Below are positions 7,068-10,519 of a stretch of DNA of 10,519 nt, one piece after another (positions within the stretch are counted from its first letter, which is position 1; every line of letters starts with the position of its first letter). The position numbers and the translations under genes are program-made. The stretch spans positions 1 to 10,519 of the forward strand of contig JAUVEG010000027.1 of NCBI GenBank assembly GCA_030594925.1. Direction: 5' to 3'. The notes below the pieces were generated by a model. The model was not told where the DNA came from and did not search any database. It saw nothing but the letters and a program-made list of their open reading frames with translations. The stretch comes from Gammaproteobacteria bacterium. Its GTDB lineage: Bacteria > Pseudomonadota > Gammaproteobacteria > Chromatiales > Chromatiaceae.

Positions 7068-8654
7068 GTGAACAATCTTGAGAGCCTGGTCAGTGAACTG
7101 CAGCAGAGCGGGGCGGCTGATTTGCTGCAGAAATCTCTGACCGGACTTGAAAAAGAGAGCCTGCGTGTAGCGCCTGATGGCACCCTGTCGCAAAAGGAGC
7201 ATCCTGAAGCACTTGGGTCTGCGCTGACACACTCTTGTGTCACAACCGATTACTCGGAAGCGATGCTGGAACTGATTACACCGCCGCTGCATGGCGCCAG
7301 GCAGAGTCTTGACTCTCTCTCTGATATCCATACCTACGTCTATAAAAACCTCGGCGAAGAGATTCTGTGGGCGACATCGATGCCATGCGTGCTCGCAGGC
7401 GAGACGCATATTCCTATCGCCCGTTATGGTGAGTCGCACGCCGGGCGCATGAAGCATATCTACCGCGTCGGTCTGGGGCATCGTTACGGCAAGGTGATGC
7501 AGGTTATTGCCGGAGTGCACTACAACTACTCGATTGCAGAGAGCTTCTGGCCGCTGTGGGCAGGCATCAAAGGAGACGCCAAGGGCCAGCAGGGAGAGAT
7601 GCAGCATCTGATCGACTCCAGTTACATGGCGATGGTGCGCAATCTGCAGCGCTACGGATGGATCATCCCCTATCTGTTCGGTGCCTCCCCGGCCGTGTGT
7701 AAAACATTTTTTGGCGAGCAAGGCACGAATATGCAGGAGTTTGACGAGGGGACATACTACGAACCCTATGCAACCTCACTGCGCATGAGTGACATCGGCT
7801 ATCAGAATCAGAAAGAGGAGAGTGTCGGCATCAAGGCCAACTACAACACTCTTGAAAGCTACATTGACTCGCTAAAGTGCGCCATCAACACATCTTCTCC
7901 GGTGTGGGAGCAGGTTGGTCTCAAGGATGAAAAGGGCAACTACAAACAGCTCAATACCAACATTCTGCAGATCGAGAATGAATACTACAGCACAGTCAGG
8001 CCCAAGCAGTTGCTGCAGGGGATGGAGAAACCCACCAGTGCACTGAATACGCGCGGCATTCGTTATGTCGAATTGCGCTCACTCGACGTCAATGCCTATC
8101 AGCCGCAGGGTATCGATGAAACCCAGATGCTGTTTCTGGAAGCATTTCTGCTGACCTGCATGTTTCAGGAGAGCCCTGCGATCACTCTCGGGGAACGTCC
8201 TGAAATCGACAATAACCTGCTGCTGAGCGCACGCCGCGGCAGGGAGCCAGGGTTGATATTGCGTCGCAATGGCGTCGATATCACGCTTAAGGTTTGGGGT
8301 GAACAGCTGCTTTCCAGTATGGAGTCAGTCTGCGCACTTCTGGACAGCAATGAGCGTGATGCTCCCTATCAGGCGGCCCTGAACCAGCAGCGCAGCAAGA
8401 TCAAGAGCGCTGAGGAGACGCCGTCAGCTCTGATGCTTGCAGAGATGCATGACAATGGCGAGAGTTTTTATCACTTTGCAAGGCGCAAGTCGTTGCAGCA
8501 CAACCGCTACTTTCATCAACGTAAAATCAGCAGTGAGACAGAGCAGCGTTTTATTGATGAAGGCGTCAATTCACTGCAGCGCCAGCAGCAGAAAGAGGTG
8601 GCGGATAGTGGTGATTTTGCCGATTTTCTGGCGGATTATTTTGCGAGTGGGTGA
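7068..8654 (+). CDS. gshA: Glutamate-cysteine ligase (GshA, gamma-proteobacterial type)
   Basis: GshA joins L-glutamate and L-cysteine with ATP to make gamma-glutamylcysteine, the first step of glutathione synthesis, in the cytoplasm. The 528 residues match the E. coli-type family: GLEKESLRV (26-34) with metal-binding E28 and E30, HPEALGSALTH (45-55), TTDYSEAMLELITPP (59-73) with D61 and E68, SMPC, the GRMKHIYRVGLGHRYG block, ISGVHYN-type IAGVHYNYS, and RGIRYVELRSLDVNAY further on. GTG 7068 is the first possible start, since the frame is closed by TGA at 7056, and it gives the expected N-terminus; only a weak TGAGA lies upstream. No gshB is in the window. It stands alone after the repeat-filled gap and ends before a hairpin and a convergent small gene. 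Confidence 0.97.
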   Translation: MNNLESLVSELQQSGAADLLQKSLTGLEKESLRVAPDGTLSQKEHPEALGSALTHSCVTTDYSEAMLELITPPLHGARQSLDSLSDIHTYVYKNLGEEILWATSMPCVLAGETHIPIARYGESHAGRMKHIYRVGLGHRYGKVMQVIAGVHYNYSIAESFWPLWAGIKGDAKGQQGEMQHLIDSSYMAMVRNLQRYGWIIPYLFGASPAVCKTFFGEQGTNMQEFDEGTYYEPYATSLRMSDIGYQNQKEESVGIKANYNTLESYIDSLKCAINTSSPVWEQVGLKDEKGNYKQLNTNILQIENEYYSTVRPKQLLQGMEKPTSALNTRGIRYVELRSLDVNAYQPQGIDETQMLFLEAFLLTCMFQESPAITLGERPEIDNNLLLSARRGREPGLILRRNGVDITLKVWGEQLLSSMESVCALLDSNERDAPYQAALNQQRSKIKSAEETPSALMLAEMHDNGESFYHFARRKSLQHNRYFHQRKISSETEQRFIDEGVNSLQRQQQKEVADSGDFADFLADYFASG

Positions 8655-8714
8655 AAAGCAGTAATAGTCGTTGTTCCCGGATAACGTACCTTCTCAATAA
8701 CTCTGTGGCGGAAA

Positions 8715-8754
8715 CAGGGTTGGAGGGTTGCTTTATTGGCAACTCCCAACCCTG
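8715..8754. terminator. Stem-loop after gshA, possible bidirectional terminator
   Basis: CAGGGTTGGAGGGTTGC (8715-8731) pairs with GCAACTCCCAACCCTG (8739-8754) with one bulge and a 7-base loop. It lies between gshA and the convergent minus-strand gene. There is no proper T run on either side, so intrinsic termination is uncertain. Confidence 0.5.
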
Positions 8755-8764
8755 CACGGAACCC

Positions 8765-8998
8765 TTATATCCCCCCAACCAATTTAGCATTCAGTCCCTG
8801 TGAGCGAATCTGCCCGAGTAACTGAACCGATTTGATTCGCTTTGCATCATAGTCAACAATCATCAGATGCCTGGTGCGACTATTCATACAGGCAGAGTGG
8901 ACGCCATCTTCTATGGAGACATTCCGCTCTACATTATGGATCTCGTTATCTGACAATGTTTCATCGATATGTACGATGACTACGGCATTGTGACTCAT
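8765..8998 (-). CDS. Small HMA-like (ferredoxin-fold) protein without CxxC motif
   Basis: A 77-residue soluble protein with no signal peptide or membrane segment. The pattern suggests beta-alpha-beta-beta-alpha-beta: strand AVVIVHID (5-12), helix SDNEIHNVERNVS (16-28), strands GVHSACMNSRTRHLMIVDYD (32-51), helix SVQLLGQIRSQG (57-68), last strand NAKLVGGI. This is the layout of heavy-metal-associated domains such as CopZ, and GV.SA.....RHLMIVDYD fits their middle part. However, the metal-binding CxxC after the first strand is missing and the only cysteine is C37. I recall similar small proteins in sulfur-oxidising Gammaproteobacteria but cannot name a function. ATG (8996-8998) has GAGGAG upstream on this strand. 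It is divergent from the lipoprotein gene and convergent with gshA. Confidence 0.75.
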   Translation of the reverse strand: MSHNAVVIVHIDETLSDNEIHNVERNVSIEDGVHSACMNSRTRHLMIVDYDAKRIKSVQLLGQIRSQGLNAKLVGGI

Positions 8999-9026
8999 AT
9001 CTCTTTTCTCTCCTCATGCGGTTATG

Positions 9027-9061
9027 CCAAAGGTAATATCCTTTGGTATCTCTAAGGATAT
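9027..9061. promoter_or_regulatory. Overlapping inverted repeats upstream of the small HMA-like gene
   Basis: CCAAAGG (9027-9033) pairs with CCTTTGG (9040-9046). The segment ATATCCTT (9036-9043), which overlaps that second arm, pairs with AAGGATAT (9054-9061). The two pairings exclude each other. They lie 28 to 63 bases upstream of the minus-strand start, where an operator or an alternating leader structure could act. Function is unknown. Confidence 0.4.
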
Positions 9062-9125
9062 AGTATTAATCGAGATAAGCAAAGTGGGTATCATTATTGT
9101 TTTTATTTACCAGTGTTATATTTCT

Positions 9126-9144
9126 GATAATGATTCTTAATATT
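9126..9144. promoter_or_regulatory. Fur-box-like sequence in the divergent intergenic region
   Basis: GATAATGATTCTTAATATT matches the 19-base E. coli Fur consensus GATAATGATAATCATTATC at 14 positions. An extra half-site-like ATCATTAT lies at 9090-9097, an inverted match to ATAATGAT (9127-9134). The surroundings are very A+T-rich, so chance is possible. It lies between the divergent small gene and the lipoprotein gene. Confidence 0.3.
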
Positions 9145-9319
9145 AGAAAATCAGATGTTTTCGATATATACGGGGTATATAGCAGGGAGCAGCCACAGCC
9201 ATTCAGTAAAATGCTGCAGCTGTTGTATGATAGACGTTCTCTGTACCGGATTGTCTGAGAAACCGTATCTCCACCTATCCGGATTCCTGTTATTGATCAT
9301 AGTACTTGAGGAGAAGAGC

Positions 9320-10252
9320 ATGCGTCGTCGCGTGATTCAGATAATCAGTTTACTGCTGGTTGGGGTGCTGCTGAGCGCCTGTGAGCAAAAACCGAAGAGT
9401 GCCCCGGAGGTCAGCGAGGCATTCTGGCAGGCTGTCATCACTGATGACAGTGATGATGTGGTTGCGTACTCAACTCTGCAGAGTGTCGAAGGCTATGAGC
9501 GATTTGATCGTGAGTGGCGGGATATGGCAACGACATGGGGGAAGATTGTCATCGATGGAGATGTTGCGCAAATCGATACAGAGATCTCCAAACCGGGTGG
9601 GGAACACGCGGATCTCCTCTATTTCGTGACCTACCTGGTTAATACGGATGAAGGCTGGAGAGTCGACTACCAGCGCACGGCTGATGCTGTCAGCGTCAGC
9701 GGCGCAGTGGTGGATTTTGTTGGCCAGTTGACATCGCTGGGGCAGAATATCCAGCGGCAGGTCGAAGCCTCCTCTGAAAGTGCTGCGAGGCAAATTGCAG
9801 CCTTCGTCGGTCAACTCGAGCAGATGGCAGGGGAGTACCAGAAGCAAACGAGCAAGGCCATAGATACTGCCGCCGGCAGAATGCAACGGCTGCTTGACGA
9901 ATTTGTCCGTTCTCTGCAAGAGGCGGTCGAAGAGTTGCAGGAGCCAGCTGATGAGGGCGGGCAACCTGGAGATACAGAACGCTCGGACATCAAGGAGTCG
10001 GTTGCGGCCCTGCAGTCATCCAGCGACGCATTGAAAAACCCTACTATCGACAGCATCGCCAGCGCCGGTCAGCAGTTGGCTGCCGTGACAGAAAAACTTG
10101 CCCGTCTTAGTGATCAAAAACTGCAGCGCTATATGCAGAGATGGGAGCAACTCTCTGAAGAGTTCATGTTCGAACTGGCCAATCTGGTCGCTGTTTTTAC
10201 CAGTGTTGCTCAGCCGGGAGAGAAAGCGCAACAGCAGGGAGCATCTGAGTGA
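9320..10252 (+). CDS. Predicted outer-membrane lipoprotein with NTF2-like head and helical tail
   Basis: I do not recognise a named gene. ATG 9320 has GAGGAG at 9308-9313. The frame runs on upstream to 9155, but that part is Cys-rich and unlike a real N-terminus. The 310 residues start with MRRR, a hydrophobic core and the lipobox LLSAC (C21). Residue 22 is Glu, not Asp, which favours sorting to the outer membrane. Residues 28-127 (SEAFWQAVITDD ... WRVDYQ) resemble a small NTF2-like/DUF4878 fold: a helix about a protein moving to a membrane-exposed beta region with a conserved-looking GWRVDY. Residues 128-208 and 222-290 are long amphipathic helices rich in Gln, Glu, Ala and Ser, with an acidic Gly/Pro break at 208-220. 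The helical part could be a coiled coil or lipid-contacting. It would be a client of the Lol pathway. Exact role unknown. Confidence 0.75.
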   Translation: MRRRVIQIISLLLVGVLLSACEQKPKSAPEVSEAFWQAVITDDSDDVVAYSTLQSVEGYERFDREWRDMATTWGKIVIDGDVAQIDTEISKPGGEHADLLYFVTYLVNTDEGWRVDYQRTADAVSVSGAVVDFVGQLTSLGQNIQRQVEASSESAARQIAAFVGQLEQMAGEYQKQTSKAIDTAAGRMQRLLDEFVRSLQEAVEELQEPADEGGQPGDTERSDIKESVAALQSSSDALKNPTIDSIASAGQQLAAVTEKLARLSDQKLQRYMQRWEQLSEEFMFELANLVAVFTSVAQPGEKAQQQGASE

Positions 10253-10310
10253 GCCTGTAGGTGTGTTCGGGCTTCGAACAGACTGAAGCGGGTTGCGATC
10301 AAGTGTTTAC

Positions 10311-10362
10311 GGGTGAATGGACAAATCGATTCACCCCCTCCACATCCCGCTGGAGAGGGGGT
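10311..10362. terminator. Inverted repeats between convergent genes, possible terminator
   Basis: GGGTGAAT (10311-10318) pairs with ATTCACCC (10329-10336). An overlapping stem ACCCCCTCCA (10333-10342) pairs with TGGAGAGGGGGT (10351-10362) with a two-base bulge. A small extra pair TGTTCG/CGAACA lies at 10264-10269 and 10275-10280. The position between the convergent lipoprotein and glgB genes suits termination in both directions, but no T run follows either stem. Confidence 0.4.
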
Positions 10363-10389
10363 CAATCAGCTGGGATCCCTCCTGAGCTA

Positions 10390-10519
10390 TTAATCCACCG
10401 CCTGCAAAATAACACCTGACAACGGCGGCAGTGTCAGCACGATGGATTGCTCGAATCCCATGTCTGCGACTGCTTCGGTTTTGATTTTCCCCTGGTTGCC
10501 CATGTTCGATCCGCCGTAG
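10390..10519 (-). CDS. glgB: 1,4-alpha-glucan branching enzyme GlgB, C-terminal end (5' part outside window)
   Basis: Only the last 42 residues are visible. They begin [10 protein letters not shown] and end with [15 protein letters not shown], then TAA. YGGSN.GN.G and the closing LTLPPL block are the signature of the all-beta C-terminal domain of glycogen branching enzymes (alpha-amylase family GH13), which make alpha-1,6 branch points in glycogen. The catalytic domain lies beyond the right edge, so activity cannot be judged. The gene is convergent with the lipoprotein gene; other glycogen genes, if present, would be to the right. Confidence 0.85.
   Translation of the reverse strand, partial: YGGSNMGNQGKIKTEAVADMGFEQSIVLTLPPLSGVILQAVD

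Noticed and set aside
7047..7721. 224-codon open frame on the minus strand inside gshA
   Set aside because: Shadow of gshA; no domain seen.
9155..9319. 55-codon upstream extension of the lipoprotein frame
   Set aside because: ATG 9320 has a strong GAGGAG and begins a classical lipoprotein signal; the extension would bury it.
1..10519. Defence system, prophage, toxin-antitoxin or biosynthetic cluster
   Set aside because: Every well-supported gene is a housekeeping or unremarkable accessory gene; no matching domains were seen on either strand.

Overview
This window reads as an ordinary housekeeping stretch of a gammaproteobacterial chromosome that is unusually rich in short palindromic intergenic repeats. 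The order ftsK-lolA-rarA matches the Escherichia coli order. The rpsO-pnp pair, the gshA protein and the GlgB C-terminus also fit Gammaproteobacteria. The phosphofructokinase has the lysine typical of pyrophosphate-using enzymes. Together with the repeat style, this makes an autotrophic or sulfur-oxidising lineage plausible, but that is inference and nothing here proves it.

Layout, left to right. The window opens in the C-terminal end of ftsK (DNA translocase; gamma DNA-reading domain). lolA (periplasmic lipoprotein carrier) follows, with a 62-bp palindrome inside its signal-peptide region. rarA (AAA+ replication-recombination ATPase) overlaps the end of lolA. A phosphofructokinase gene comes next and has its own strong ribosome binding site. 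A 410-bp gene-free gap holds a ~222-bp inverted-repeat element, then a candidate promoter and a structured leader for rpsO (S15). rpsO and pnp (PNPase) are separated by a ~160-bp palindromic repeat. A second copy of that repeat lies directly after the pnp terminator. A second gene-free gap (about 450 bp) carries that copy plus a different palindrome, and then gshA (glutamate-cysteine ligase). A small minus-strand ferredoxin-fold-like protein and a divergent plus-strand lipoprotein share a 321-bp A+T-rich regulatory region. The window closes with the 3' end of glgB on the minus strand, convergent with the lipoprotein gene.

The genes serve mostly separate core tasks: chromosome segregation (FtsK), lipoprotein sorting (LolA), fork rescue (RarA), the fructose-6-phosphate/fructose-1,6-bisphosphate step (PFK), translation and RNA decay (S15, PNPase), glutathione synthesis (GshA) and glycogen branching (GlgB). 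I see no defence system, CRISPR array, phage, transposase or biosynthetic cluster. The observations most worth a second look are: (1) a palindrome whose exact removal would restore an in-frame ATG and a clean LolA signal peptide; (2) a 10-bp perfect complement between the rpsO leader and its start codon; (3) two direct copies of a MITE-like palindrome bracketing pnp; (4) a 14-bp-TIR element flanked by 12-bp direct repeats upstream of rpsO; and (5) an atypical GGGG motif in the phosphofructokinase.
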